Notes: generated from the letters alone by a model not told the origin. A stretch of DNA of 64,000 bases from Aquimixticola soesokkakensis (GCF_900172375.1 NZ_FWFS01000005.1:186001-250000), one strand, 5' to 3'; shown: positions 27,681 to 36,882, numbered from the stretch's first letter. Numbers and translations: made by a program.

Positions 27681-29078
27681 CTAACGGTTGCCATAGGCCG
27701 CCAAAGCCCGCTCGCGTCCTTCTTTCAACCCCACCACCGGCTCGGGGTAGCTGTCCTGTGCGCCAAGGCCCCATGCCTTTGGCACAGCTTCGAAATAGGA
27801 CAGCGCCGTTGCGGGCGGATCGGACTGGCCTTCGGCAATCCACGCGTTGAGATAGTCCCCGTTCTTGTCGAATTTTTCCGCCTGCCCGTCGGGGTTGAAC
27901 ACCCGAAAATACGGCGCCGCATCCGGCCCTGATCCCGCCACCCACTGCCAGCCCATGGCATTGGAGGCCGGGTCCCAGTCGATCAGGCAGTCCTCGAACC
28001 AGGCCAGCCCGACACGCCAATCCGTCATCATGTGCTTGGTCAGATAGGAAGCGACGATCATGCGCGCGCGGTTGTGCATCGTGCCCGTCACGTAGAGTTC
28101 GCGCATGGCCGCATCCACAAAGCGAATGCCCGTGCGCCCCTGCCGCCAGCGCTCTGCCGCTTTGCTATCGCCGCGCCAAGGAAAGTCGTCCCAGCCCTCG
28201 CGGTGGTTTCGCGTTGCCAGATCCGGCTCGTGCCACAGCAAATGCCATGCAAATTCGCGCCAGACGAGTTCCTTGAGGAAATGTTCGGCCCCGCGCTTGC
28301 CCTCCTCGCGCGCCCGCACGCCCGAATGCCATATGGATCGCGGCGAAATTTCCCCGTAGGTGAGGTTTTCAGACAGGCCCGAGGTCGCCGGAAGGGCCGG
28401 GAAATCGCGCGCGTCCTTGTAGTCGTCGATCCGGTCGCGCACAAAGGCTCCCAGCCGCGCGGTCGCCCGCTCTTCGCCCACATGTACATGCTGCGCCACG
28501 ACATCCGCGCCGCGCCGCATCTGCGCCCCCAAATCCCAGTCTTTTAGCGCCTCGCTTTGCGGCCAGACCTCAGGCGCGCTGATTGCAGGCTCGGCCAGAG
28601 GGTCGGCAATCGGCCGGTCTTTGACGGCACGCCAATAGGGGGAATAGACCTTGTAATAGCCACCTTGCTTGGTCTCGACCTCCCAAGGTTCGAACAAAAG
28701 ATGCGCATTGAAGGATTGTACCTCGACGCCCGCCTCTTTCAGCGCCGATTTAACCGCCTTGTCGCGCTCGACGGCGCGCTTTTCATAATAGCGGTTCCAG
28801 AAAACGCCCGTTGCGCCGCTTTCCTCGATCACCAGATCGAGCACTTCCAAAGCCTCTCCGGTGCGATAGACGATGTGCGATCCCAAGGCGCGCAGCCGCG
28901 CGTCCAGATCCGCCAAGCTCAACCCCAAGCGCCATTTCGCCGCTGCGCCAAGCTCGTCAACCGAGGTGTCACAGATAAACACAGGGATCACGGCGCCGCG
29001 CTTGGCCGCAGCCACCAAAGCGGGGTTGTCACGCAAGCGCAGGTCGCGGCGCAGCCACCAGATCGTCGTCTCGGCCAT
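27681..29078 (-). CDS. phr: Deoxyribodipyrimidine photolyase
   Basis: A 465-residue class-I photolyase repairing pyrimidine dimers with blue light. The N-terminal antenna domain begins TTIWWLRRDLRLRDNPAL; the FAD domain has LTYGEISPRSIWH, ELVWREFAWHLLW, VDAAMRELYVTGTMHNR and the tryptophan-rich WQWVAGSGPDAAPYFRVFNP. Full length. The start at 29078 has a GAGGAC ribosome binding site 17 bp or so after a predicted transcription start from a sigma-E-type promoter. Confidence 0.95.
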   Translation of the reverse strand: MAETTIWWLRRDLRLRDNPALVAAAKRGAVIPVFICDTSVDELGAAAKWRLGLSLADLDARLRALGSHIVYRTGEALEVLDLVIEESGATGVFWNRYYEKRAVERDKAVKSALKEAGVEVQSFNAHLLFEPWEVETKQGGYYKVYSPYWRAVKDRPIADPLAEPAISAPEVWPQSEALKDWDLGAQMRRGADVVAQHVHVGEERATARLGAFVRDRIDDYKDARDFPALPATSGLSENLTYGEISPRSIWHSGVRAREEGKRGAEHFLKELVWREFAWHLLWHEPDLATRNHREGWDDFPWRGDSKAAERWRQGRTGIRFVDAAMRELYVTGTMHNRARMIVASYLTKHMMTDWRVGLAWFEDCLIDWDPASNAMGWQWVAGSGPDAAPYFRVFNPDGQAEKFDKNGDYLNAWIAEGQSDPPATALSYFEAVPKAWGLGAQDSYPEPVVGLKEGRERALAAYGNR

Positions 29079-29100
29079 AGGGTCCTCTTTCTGTTCTCCC

Positions 29101-29129
29101 TCATACGCGGGAGGCTGAAAGATGGATCA
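29101..29129 (-). promoter_or_regulatory. Sigma-E (ChrR-type) promoter of the phr-cfa-trgAB unit
   Basis: On the minus strand the region reads TGATCC-N18-TATGA. TGATCC with an 18-bp spacer and TAA-like -10 is the consensus for the Rhodobacter sigma-E (RpoE/ChrR) promoters. The -10 is 23 bp before the phr start. Confidence 0.6.
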
Positions 29130-29217
29130 CTTCAAGGCCTTGCCAAGTCCCGTGCCCATCACGGGGGCGCTTTTTGCCCCCATCCCCCGAATCCCCCGGC
29201 GCGCGACGCAGGTCGTC

Positions 29218-31077
29218 CTACGCGCGAGGCCCCTCCTCGGCCCGTTCTTCAGCCCGCTCTTCAGCCTGCGCGTTCCACATCGCAAAATACCGCCCCCCCG
29301 CAAGCAACAGCGCCTCATGGGTGCCGCGCTCGACGATATGCCCGGCCTCCAGAACGACGATTTCATCCGCATCCGCGATGGTCGACAGGCGGTGCGCGAT
29401 GGTCAGCACCGTGCGCCCCTCGCCTGCACGTTTCAACGCGCTCAGAATCGACTGCTCGGTCTGGGTGTCCAGCGCCGAAGTCGCCTCGTCGAGCAACAGG
29501 ATCGGCGGGTCTTTCAACAGGGTGCGTGCGATGCCGACGCGTTGCTTTTCGCCCCCCGACAGTTTCAATCCGCGCTCGCCCACGGCCGTGTCATAGCCCG
29601 CCGGCAGACCGGCGATGAAATCATGGATCTGCGCGGCTTTCGCGGCAGCTTCGATCTGGGATTGCGTTGCGTTTTCATGCCCGTAGCCGATGTTGTAGCC
29701 GATGCTGTCGTTGAACAGCACCGTGTCTTGGGGCACCACGCCGATCTGGGCGTGCAGGCTGTCCTGGGTTACGTCCCGCAGATCCTGCCCGTCGATTTTG
29801 AACGCGCCGCCCGTGACATCGTAAAAGCGAAACAACAGCCGCCCGATGGTGGATTTTCCCGACCCTGACGGGCCGACGATGGCAATGGTTTTGCCCGCAG
29901 GCACCGACAGGCTGATGCCGTGCAAAATCTCGCGGCTCGGGTCATAGCCAAAGCGTACATCCTCAAGCGTCACCGCGCCCCCCGCAACCTTGATGGGCTG
30001 CGCGTCCGCCCGATCGGTGATCTCGGCGGGTTGGTCGAGCAATTCGAACATTTCATGCATGTCCACAAGGGCTTGGCGGATGTTGCGATACATGGAGCCA
30101 AGGAAGTTCAGCGGCATGGTGATCTGGATCATATAGGCATTGACCATGACGAAATCGCCCACAGTGAGCGTTTGGTTCTGCACGCCGATCGCCGCCAGAA
30201 CCATTACGCTGACCAGACCCACCGTCATGATCAGCGATTGGCCAAAGTTCAGGAAAGACAGCGAAATCTCGGTTTTGACAGCGGCTTTTTCGTAGCCCGC
30301 CATCGCGCGGTCATAGCGCGCCGCCTCACGTTTTTCGGCCCCGAAATATTTAACGGTTTCGAAATTCAGCAGGCTGTCGATGGCTTTCTGGTTCGCATCC
30401 GTGTCCTGCGCGTTCATCTCGCGGCGGATTTTTACCCGCCATTCAGTCACTTGCAGCGTGAACACGATGTAACACACGATTGTCAGCGCAACGACCACCA
30501 GATAGGACACCCCAAAGGCAAAGCCGAAAACCGCCAGAACAAACAGCAGTGACACCAACAGCGGCATCAAAGAAAATACAAGGTAATCAAGCAGAAAGAA
30601 CACGGCCTTCACTCCGCGCTCGATGACGCGGCTCAGGCCACCGGTTTTGCGCGTAAGGTGATAGCGCAGCGACAGCGCATGGATATGCTCAAAGGTCTGG
30701 ATCGCCAGCTTGCGCAGCGCCGCTTGCCCTACCGGCGCAAACAGCACGTTGCGCATCTGTTGAAAACCGACCGTCGTCACCCGCGCAAGCCCATAGGCCA
30801 GCGTCAGGCCGACCGCGCCAAGCACGCTGGCCATGGCCAGCGATGTGCCCTGCGCCTCGCCCGCCAGGGCATCGACGGCGGATTTGAAAAAGAAAGGCGT
30901 GGCGGTTTCGATCCCTTTGGCCGAAAACAACAGCACCAAGGCCACGATCAGGCGGATACGGTTGCCACGATTGTCGCGCGGCCACAAAAACGGCACCATC
31001 GCGCGGATCACGCGCAGGCTGTCCGTTTTTTGTGGGGGCTTTTGATCGGTCGGGGAAGAGCTGGAATAGCCGCGCAT
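29218..31077 (-). CDS. ABC exporter of the ATM1/heavy-metal type (fused permease-ATPase)
   Basis: A 619-residue half-transporter. The membrane domain (about residues 35-330, six spans) starts LIVALVLLFSAKGIETATPF, where GIETATPFFFK is characteristic of the ATM1/HMT1 group. The ATPase has Walker A IVGPSGSGKSTIGR, signature LSGGEKQRVGIAR and Walker B ILLLDEATSALD. ATM1-type exporters move glutathione-linked compounds for iron-sulfur biogenesis or metal detoxification. The start at 31077 (MRGYSSSSPT) follows AAGGAC. The C-terminus is Glu/Arg-rich (ERAEERAEEGPRA). Confidence 0.9.
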   Translation of the reverse strand: MRGYSSSSPTDQKPPQKTDSLRVIRAMVPFLWPRDNRGNRIRLIVALVLLFSAKGIETATPFFFKSAVDALAGEAQGTSLAMASVLGAVGLTLAYGLARVTTVGFQQMRNVLFAPVGQAALRKLAIQTFEHIHALSLRYHLTRKTGGLSRVIERGVKAVFFLLDYLVFSLMPLLVSLLFVLAVFGFAFGVSYLVVVALTIVCYIVFTLQVTEWRVKIRREMNAQDTDANQKAIDSLLNFETVKYFGAEKREAARYDRAMAGYEKAAVKTEISLSFLNFGQSLIMTVGLVSVMVLAAIGVQNQTLTVGDFVMVNAYMIQITMPLNFLGSMYRNIRQALVDMHEMFELLDQPAEITDRADAQPIKVAGGAVTLEDVRFGYDPSREILHGISLSVPAGKTIAIVGPSGSGKSTIGRLLFRFYDVTGGAFKIDGQDLRDVTQDSLHAQIGVVPQDTVLFNDSIGYNIGYGHENATQSQIEAAAKAAQIHDFIAGLPAGYDTAVGERGLKLSGGEKQRVGIARTLLKDPPILLLDEATSALDTQTEQSILSALKRAGEGRTVLTIAHRLSTIADADEIVVLEAGHIVERGTHEALLLAGGRYFAMWNAQAEERAEERAEEGPRA

Positions 31078-31210
31078 CTGTCGTCCTTCTGGCAGGCTGA
31101 GCGCAGGGCCCGAACTGGCCTGCGCTGTAGCAGCCGCCAACCTAAAGCCCAAGCCCTGCGCGCACAACCCAAGCCACCAGGCGCGGCGCGCGAAATTCCA
31201 CAGCTTAGGG

Positions 31211-33049
31211 TCAGCGCGGGGGAACCGTGAACACCTGCCCGGGGTAAATCAGGTCGGGATCGGTGATCTTGCCCTCATTGGCGCGAAACACCCGCACATA
31301 GGCAAACCCGTCGCCGTAGCTGGCCGAGGCAATGCCCCAAAGCGTGTTTCCGGGCTGGACGGTGATCACTTCGGCACGGGTTTGGGGCTGCGCAGTGCCA
31401 ACATCGCCCCCCGTTTCGGCAAGGCCTGTTCCAGCGGCCCCAGAGGCCTGAGCGGTCAAAGCGTCCTGACCGTCCTGCGCCAGCCCGTCCTGCGCCGCCA
31501 CCGCAGCGTTTTTGGCAGGTTTCGCGGCCTTGGTGCTTTGGGTTTGGGCGGCGGTTTGGGGGCGTTGCCCCTGCGCCGACAGCCCCGCAAGCGACGCCCC
31601 CGCGACGGGAACGCCGGTGCTTTCGCTTTGCGCGGCGGTTCGCGCCAAAGCCTGACCGCTCTGCGTTGCGCCCGTTTCTGCCCCCATCTCTGCCCCCGTT
31701 TCTGCCACGGGCTCGCCCGCCGTTTCGCCCACTGTTTCGCCCGTGCGCGCCTGCAGGGCGGCCTGGGTTTGGGCCTGCGTTTCAGCCTGCAAGCGCAGCT
31801 GCGCGAGTTGGGCGATATCTTCACGTTTGAAGGGGGTTTGGATTCGCGACAGCACCGCCCCGTCAGGGCCGATGGCATCGGCACGCAGCTGGTAGGTACC
31901 CGCTGCGATCGCCGCCGGATCGTCGGGGGAAAACTGCCATCTGCCATCGCTGCCCACCCCGGTTTCGCCGATCAAAACCGTATCCAGATAGATCCGCACC
32001 AGGCTGCCCGCCGGTGCCTGCCCCGACAGAACGACGCCGCCCGCCGCATCGTAGGAAATTGCGTCGATGGCGGTTTGCGCGGCGCTGCCTTCAGCCTGAT
32101 CGCCGGAGGCGCTTTGCGCCGCGCTGGTGGCGTTTTGCAGCACCGTCACGGCACCGCCCTGCGCCAAAAGCACCGTTGGCGCGGGTTTCGGGTGTGCTTG
32201 CGGATCTGCGTTCGGGCCGACCTGCGCGCGCGCGGCGGTGTCGCCTTGGGCCAAGGGGGCGTTCGGAGCACCCCCGCCCTCTTGCGGCGCAGCCGCTTCC
32301 ACGAGGGCGACGCCTTGGGACAGCTGGGTGTTGCCACTGGCATCAGTCACCGAGAGGGTCAGCGCATGGGCGCTCTCGGTTGCCAAATCGAACAGAGCGA
32401 CGAAATTGCCTGCCGCATCGGCTTGGGTGCGCGCGATTTCCACGCCTTGCGACATCACCGACACCTGCGCGCCGGAGGCGGCGCGGCCCGCAACCACGGC
32501 GGCACCATCCCCGTCAAGGCGCACCAGATCAAAGCTGGGCATGATCTGCTGCTGCGCGACATCCGCGCCGGTTTCGCGGACAGGGTCTTGCGCGCTGGCA
32601 AGGTCGCTGTCTGCCGTGGTCTCCGCATCTTGTCGGCTTGTGGCCTCGGAGTCTTGTCGGCTTGCCGCCTGAGGGTCTGCGCCGCCGCCGCTCCCGCCCG
32701 CAAGGGCATGGGGCGCAACGCGCGGGGTCGCGGCAGTCGCGATATCCGCATCCGCGCCCTCTGGAAGTGCCGCTTGCATTCCCTCTGGCATTCCCTCCGG
32801 CTGTCCCGTGCCCCCCGCCGGCGCGCCGAGAGCCTCGCTTTGGGTGGTTTGGCTCTCGGGGGCGCGGGTGTCATTGGCCGGTGCGCGCAAAGCCCCCTGT
32901 CCTTGGGGCGCGTCAGCCGTCAAAGGGCGCGCAGGATCGCTGCCGGTCCAGAGGCCGGGCAGGACCACGCTGACACCGCCCGCGACCACGAGCACCACAC
33001 CCGCAGCGGCCAAGCCCGTCACCACACCGCCCATCAGGTTCTTTGCCAT
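31211..33049 (-). CDS. LysM-domain protein with long low-complexity region
   Basis: A 612-residue protein. An N-terminal hydrophobic anchor (GLAAAGVVLVVAGGVSVVL, residues about 11-29) is followed by a long Ala/Gln/Glu/Thr-rich region (including the near-repeat SRQDSEATSRQDAETT), two segments that look like bacterial Ig-like or sugar-binding modules (near QIMPSFDLVRLDGDGAA and AGTYQLRADAIGPDG) and a C-terminal LysM (VQPGNTLWGIASASYGDG...). LysM binds peptidoglycan, so this is probably an anchored periplasmic envelope protein. The exact role is unknown. It is downstream of nothing obvious and precedes the ABC exporter by about 130 bp. Confidence 0.75.
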   Translation of the reverse strand: MAKNLMGGVVTGLAAAGVVLVVAGGVSVVLPGLWTGSDPARPLTADAPQGQGALRAPANDTRAPESQTTQSEALGAPAGGTGQPEGMPEGMQAALPEGADADIATAATPRVAPHALAGGSGGGADPQAASRQDSEATSRQDAETTADSDLASAQDPVRETGADVAQQQIMPSFDLVRLDGDGAAVVAGRAASGAQVSVMSQGVEIARTQADAAGNFVALFDLATESAHALTLSVTDASGNTQLSQGVALVEAAAPQEGGGAPNAPLAQGDTAARAQVGPNADPQAHPKPAPTVLLAQGGAVTVLQNATSAAQSASGDQAEGSAAQTAIDAISYDAAGGVVLSGQAPAGSLVRIYLDTVLIGETGVGSDGRWQFSPDDPAAIAAGTYQLRADAIGPDGAVLSRIQTPFKREDIAQLAQLRLQAETQAQTQAALQARTGETVGETAGEPVAETGAEMGAETGATQSGQALARTAAQSESTGVPVAGASLAGLSAQGQRPQTAAQTQSTKAAKPAKNAAVAAQDGLAQDGQDALTAQASGAAGTGLAETGGDVGTAQPQTRAEVITVQPGNTLWGIASASYGDGFAYVRVFRANEGKITDPDLIYPGQVFTVPPR

Positions 33050-33224
33050 ATCCGTCCCCGTATCTGGCCCGATCCCGGGCCTGTTTCACCCGTCCTCGCC
33101 CGCGCCATGCAGGCGAATTGATCGCGACCGGGTGCTTGCGCAACAATCCGCCCATTGGCGGTTGAGACAGCTTAGCAACGCCGCTATCACGGGTCAAAAG
33201 CCTGTGTAGTGAAAGGTTCATCTC

Positions 33225-33824
33225 ATGGCATCTGCGCCACTCTCCCCTGCGCCCTCCCGTGCGCCCTCGGCCCCTGCTGCCTTATCTGTTTGCGTTTTTT
33301 GCGGCTCGCGGTCGGGCCATGATCCCGAATTTGCACAGGCCGCGCGCGCAACAGGCCGCATGATCGCCGAACGCGGCTGGCGTTTGGTCTATGGCGCGGG
33401 CGATGTCGGGCTGATGGGCGAAGTGGCCCGCGCCACCCAGAACGCCGGTGGCGATACCTTTGGTGTCATCCCCGTGCACCTGCTCAACCGCGAAGTCGGC
33501 AAGCGTGACCTGTCGCATTTCATCGTCACCGAAAACATGCACGAGCGCAAAAAGGTCATGTTCATGAACTGCGATGTGATCGTGGTTCTGCCCGGAGGTG
33601 CCGGATCGCTCGACGAGTTTTTCGAAGTGCTGACGTGGAAACAGATCGGCCTGCATGACAAGCCGATTTTTCTGCTTTCGACCAATGCCTATTGGGCACC
33701 GCTGGACGGGTTGGTGGCGCATCTGGTCGCGGGGGGGTTTGCCGATGCTTCCCTCACGGCGTCCTATCGCACCGTGCACACCGTCGATGCGTTGCAAGGC
33801 GCGCTGGCGCAGATCGCCGGATAG
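33225..33824 (+). CDS. LOG family protein (TIGR00730-type nucleotide 5'-monophosphate phosphoribohydrolase)
   Basis: A 199-residue Rossmann-like protein. Conserved segments are VFCGSRSGHDPEFA at residues about 25-38, YGAGDVGLMGEVA and PGGAGSLDEFFEVLTWKQIG, the last being the family PGGxGTxxE nucleotide-binding/catalytic motif with Ser in place of Thr. LOG proteins cleave cytokinin ribotides or AMP-like substrates; in bacteria the true substrate is often unclear. It has a short Ala/Pro-rich N-terminal extension. It converges on rarD across a GC-rich hairpin. Confidence 0.88.
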   Translation: MASAPLSPAPSRAPSAPAALSVCVFCGSRSGHDPEFAQAARATGRMIAERGWRLVYGAGDVGLMGEVARATQNAGGDTFGVIPVHLLNREVGKRDLSHFIVTENMHERKKVMFMNCDVIVVLPGGAGSLDEFFEVLTWKQIGLHDKPIFLLSTNAYWAPLDGLVAHLVAGGFADASLTASYRTVHTVDALQGALAQIAG

Positions 33825-33826
33825 AG

Positions 33827-33845
33827 CCCCCCCCCCAAAGGGGGG
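33827..33845. terminator. G/C-run hairpin between LOG gene and rarD
   Basis: A run of ten C (33827-33836), AAA, then six G (33840-33845) directly after the LOG stop; the hairpin is shared by convergent genes. The long C run is also prone to sequencing or slippage error. Confidence 0.55.
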
Positions 33846-33853
33846 ACACGGCG

Positions 33854-34780
33854 CTAGACCAGCGGCATGTCCAGCGCCCGCGATTTTGCCCGCTCGTCGC
33901 GCCAGACCTGCACCATGAACAGCGCCAGCGCGAACCAGATGATCGGCAGGGCAATCGCATGCCAGCGCGTAAAGGGTTCTGCAAAGAGAAATACCGCAAC
34001 AGCCAGTTGCAGCGACGAGTTGTAATATTGCCCAAGGCCCGTGGCCACCAGCGTGAGGCGTTTTGCGCCATAGGCAAACCACAACAGCGGCACGCCGGTA
34101 AACACGCCCGACAAGACAATCAACAGGCTATCGCCCAGCGAGCTGCCAAAGCGTCCCGCCGGGTGGGTTGCGTCTGCGCCCCACCCGTACAGCTGCGCGC
34201 CCACCAGCCAGATCAGCGCGAAGGGGGCCAGCAAGGCGACTTCCCCGGTCACCGACAGGATCGGCCCCGCTGTCATCGTCTTTTTCACCGCGCCATAGGC
34301 GGCAAAGCTGAACGCCATGCCCAACGACAGATAGGGCGGCGCGCCAAAGCCGAGGGTCAAAATACCCACCGCAATCGCCACAAGGCAGATCGCGATGATC
34401 TGCATCCCGTGCAGGCGCTCGCGAAAGATCACAAGCCCCATCAGCACCGAGACCAGCGGGAAAATATAGTACCCCAAGGACGCCGCGATGGTTTTGCCCG
34501 CGCCCACCGCGCCGATATAGAGAAACCAGTTGGTTGCGATGAAAACGCCCGCCGCCAGCACTTTGAAAAACTGCGCGCGAAACAGAAGCGGCAGTTCTTT
34601 CAAGCGGCCTTTCATCGCCATGAACGCGGCAAAGAGGACAAAGGTCCAAAGCGTGCGATGCGCAAGCATTTCAACCGGCGGCATATCCGCGAAATGGCGG
34701 TAATACAGCGGCAAAAGCCCCCAAGCCGTGTAGGTGCCAAAGAGCGCCAAAGCGCCTTTTTGCGGATCGCTCAATGTCAT
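33854..34780 (-). CDS. rarD: RarD-type EamA transporter
   Basis: A 308-residue membrane protein with about ten spans and the RarD-like segments YTAWGLLPLYYRHF, LAHRTLWTFVLFA and IAASLGYYIFPLVSVLMG. RarD homologues are linked to chloramphenicol sensitivity in name, but the substrate is unknown. The start at 34780 (MTLSDPQKGA) is selected because the 60 residues upstream are Arg/Pro-rich and do not fit the family. A 26-bp repeat array begins 167 bp upstream. Confidence 0.85.
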   Translation of the reverse strand: MTLSDPQKGALALFGTYTAWGLLPLYYRHFADMPPVEMLAHRTLWTFVLFAAFMAMKGRLKELPLLFRAQFFKVLAAGVFIATNWFLYIGAVGAGKTIAASLGYYIFPLVSVLMGLVIFRERLHGMQIIAICLVAIAVGILTLGFGAPPYLSLGMAFSFAAYGAVKKTMTAGPILSVTGEVALLAPFALIWLVGAQLYGWGADATHPAGRFGSSLGDSLLIVLSGVFTGVPLLWFAYGAKRLTLVATGLGQYYNSSLQLAVAVFLFAEPFTRWHAIALPIIWFALALFMVQVWRDERAKSRALDMPLV

Positions 34781-35174
34781 CGGATGCGCCAGATTAGTCG
34801 AAATTGCCCAGCTAAAAACACCGGATTGCGCCGCGCTGCAAGCGCTATCGCCGCCCCTGAGCGGCAGCGGGGCTGCGCGCGCGACCACAGGCGTCCCTCG
34901 CGCATAAAAACGCGCCCGACCGCAAAGGGGGGCACGCGCAACGTGTTTCGCGAGGCTCAAAGCTCAGGAGGCTTCGCGAGGATCCAAGCTCAGAGTTCTT
35001 CGCGAGGATCCAAGCTCAGAGTTCTTCGCGAGGGTCAAAGCTCAGAGTTCTTCGCGAGGGTCAAAGCTCAGAGTTCTTCGCGAGGGTTTGAAATCCAGAG
35101 GACGGGAGAGAACCTCACAACTCTCCCGCCCCACCATGCCCCGCCCGACGGAGGCGGGCGTCGCAGCCTGCGCG
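34781..35174. other. 394-bp non-coding region with tandem repeat array
   Basis: No credible gene. The middle is taken up by a six-unit 26-bp repeat. Either side is GC-rich sequence without recognisable promoter hexamers. Confidence 0.6.
34947..35102. repeat. 26-bp tandem repeat, about six units
   Basis: TTCGCGAG recurs at 34947, 34973, 34999, 35025, 35051 and 35077, exactly every 26 bp. Units 2 and 3 are identical, units 4 and 5 are identical, and units 1 and 6 are diverged edges. Each unit holds the palindrome TCGCGA and AAGCTCAGAG. The period is not a multiple of three and no gene spans it. Confidence 0.95.
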
Positions 35175-35618
35175 TTACGCGGCCGCGTGGGACACGATCT
35201 TTTCGACCTCCGAGAGCGGGTGATTGGTCAGCGTCTTGGCAATCTCCCCCACAAGCCGGTCTTTTACTTCTTTGTGCAGATGCGGACGCAAATCCCCCAG
35301 CACCTGCGGTGACGCCACGATGATCAGGCTTTCAAAGCGATGCTTATGCGCCATTTTATACAGGGTTTCGGCCAGATCCTCGGCAAAGCGTTCCTTTTGA
35401 AGCTGGTGCCAATCGGTGTCGTCAAAGGCCGAGCGCCCGCCCGCCCCATCCATCCGTCCCGGACGATTGGCCGATTGCGCCCCATCGGAGGGATTGTCCT
35501 GTTCATCCACGCGGCGCACCACCAGATTGGGGTCCTGCGCGTCCGTCATGTTTTCGAGAAAAAGGGCCTTTTCGCTATCTGCGACGACCACCCATGCACC
35601 GGATTTGATACCTGTCAT
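35175..35618 (-). CDS. Host attachment / baeRF-like family protein
   Basis: A 147-residue protein. The start MTGIKSGAWVVVADSEKALF, the RRVDEQDNPSDG segment and FAEDLAETLYKMAHKHRFE...LIIVASPQVLGDLRPHL match the Host_attach (PF10116) family, now placed in the bacterial relatives of eRF1-type release factors. The family name comes from Agrobacterium plant-cell attachment, but most members are of unknown function. The start at 35618 has a strong AGGAGGT ribosome binding site. It is alone on its strand, with the repeat array downstream. Confidence 0.82.
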   Translation of the reverse strand: MTGIKSGAWVVVADSEKALFLENMTDAQDPNLVVRRVDEQDNPSDGAQSANRPGRMDGAGGRSAFDDTDWHQLQKERFAEDLAETLYKMAHKHRFESLIIVASPQVLGDLRPHLHKEVKDRLVGEIAKTLTNHPLSEVEKIVSHAAA

Positions 35619-35808
35619 TGCGACCTCCTGTGTCAGTGTCGCAAATTCAACGCGCCGCGCCCTGACCCGTTCCATAAAATTCGAGAATGTGATCGCGCAA
35701 GATTATGATTTAAAAGCGAAAACCCGCGCATGAAAAAAGACGCCCCCGCAAGGGAGCGCCCGTCATCTGATTGCAAACGCTGTTTCGTGCCAGCGCCGCA
35801 AGCACCCC

Positions 35809-36408
35809 TTAGAGGCGCGAGGCGACGTTGTCCCAGTTCACCAGCTTGTCGAGGAAGTTCGACAGATAGGCGGGACGCTTGTTGCGAAAATCGATGTAAT
35901 AGGAATGTTCCCACACATCGCAGCCCAGCAGGGCAGTCTGACCAAAGCACAGCGGGTTCACGCCGTTTTCGGTTTTGGTGACTTTCAGGCCGCCATCCAC
36001 GTCTTTGACCAGCCAGGCCCAGCCGGAGCCGAACTGACCCGCGCCTGCTGCCGCGAAGGCGTCCTTGAACTTGTCGACAGAGCCGAACGACTCGGTGATG
36101 GCTTTTTCAAGCTCGCTCGGCATCACATCGCCTTTGGGACCCATCATTTCCCAGAACTGGGTGTGGTTCCAATGTTGCGAGGCGTTGTTGAAGATGCCCG
36201 ACTGCGCCACCGAAGACGCATCATAGGTGCCTTTGATGATCTCTTCGACAGATTTGCCAGCCCACTCGGTGCCCTCGATCAACTTGTTGCCCGTGGTGAC
36301 ATAGGCGTTGTGGTGCAGGTCGTGGTGGTACTCAAGGGTCTCTTTGGACATGCCAAGATCGGCAAGCGCATCATGGGCATAGGGAAGGTCTGGAAGTTCG
36401 AAAGCCAT
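35809..36408 (-). CDS. sodB: Superoxide dismutase, iron type
   Basis: A 199-residue cytoplasmic Fe/Mn-family SOD converting superoxide to peroxide and oxygen. Metal ligands are visible in LEYHHDLHHNAYV, FNNASQHWNHTQFW and DVWEHSYYIDFRN. The glutamine in NNASQHWNH and the AAGAGQFGSGWAWL segment favour the iron form. It starts at 36408 (MAFELPDLPY). It complements katA and the peroxiredoxin elsewhere in the window. Confidence 0.95.
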   Translation of the reverse strand: MAFELPDLPYAHDALADLGMSKETLEYHHDLHHNAYVTTGNKLIEGTEWAGKSVEEIIKGTYDASSVAQSGIFNNASQHWNHTQFWEMMGPKGDVMPSELEKAITESFGSVDKFKDAFAAAGAGQFGSGWAWLVKDVDGGLKVTKTENGVNPLCFGQTALLGCDVWEHSYYIDFRNKRPAYLSNFLDKLVNWDNVASRL

Positions 36409-36717
36409 TTTGAAATACCTTTTTGAGAGTCTGGTTAGTCTTCTGCCACATACCTGTGCCGCAAATGCCCCGTGGTCAAGGTCTGAGGGGCGATTGTCTT
36501 TGTGCATTTGCCAACATCGGGCTGTGAAAGCCTGTGTTTTTCTGTCGCCTTTGCACATCACGGCCCCGTTTGGCGCAAGCGCGCAAGGACCACTGAGGGG
36601 GCGTGGCATGTTTTCGCCGCACAACCCGTTGTGATAGCGCTGAAATTTGCTCATCGTTGGACGGGATAAAAATCGCCCCTTACTCTGGAGGCTGCGGGCG
36701 CGCGCGATCTGCCCCGA
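36409..36717. other. 309-bp sodB upstream region
   Basis: No gene or convincing promoter seen. A TTGACC hexamer on the minus strand about 60-70 bp before sodB is a weak -35 candidate with no well-placed -10. Confidence 0.4.
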
Positions 36718-36882
36718 TCAGTTGTCGCCCGGAAGGTCGATCTGGATTTCCGGTTCGGACGCGCCGGGCAACTCGCCGCCCGTGCTCATATACCAAACCA
36801 AGCCGGCCAGAACGACGACCACCGCGCCCAAAATGAAAGCCAATGCAGTATTGCCCGATGCGGTTTTAGGAGTATCGCTCAT
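36718..36882 (-). CDS. 54-residue membrane protein, conserved hypothetical
   Basis: MSDTPKTASGNTALAFILGAV... gives a 54-residue protein with one hydrophobic span (ALAFILGAVVVVLAGLVWYM) and an acidic tail (SEPEIQIDLPGDN). Short single-span proteins of this form are frequent in Rhodobacterales, but I know no function. It is divergent from ccmI. The start at 36882 is the only reasonable ATG; upstream frame residues are cysteine/arginine-rich and unlikely. Confidence 0.6.
   Translation of the reverse strand: MSDTPKTASGNTALAFILGAVVVVLAGLVWYMSTGGELPGASEPEIQIDLPGDN

Noticed and set aside
34947-35102. Repeat array considered as a CRISPR
   Set aside because: The units are contiguous head-to-tail copies without unique spacers, and no cas genes are near.
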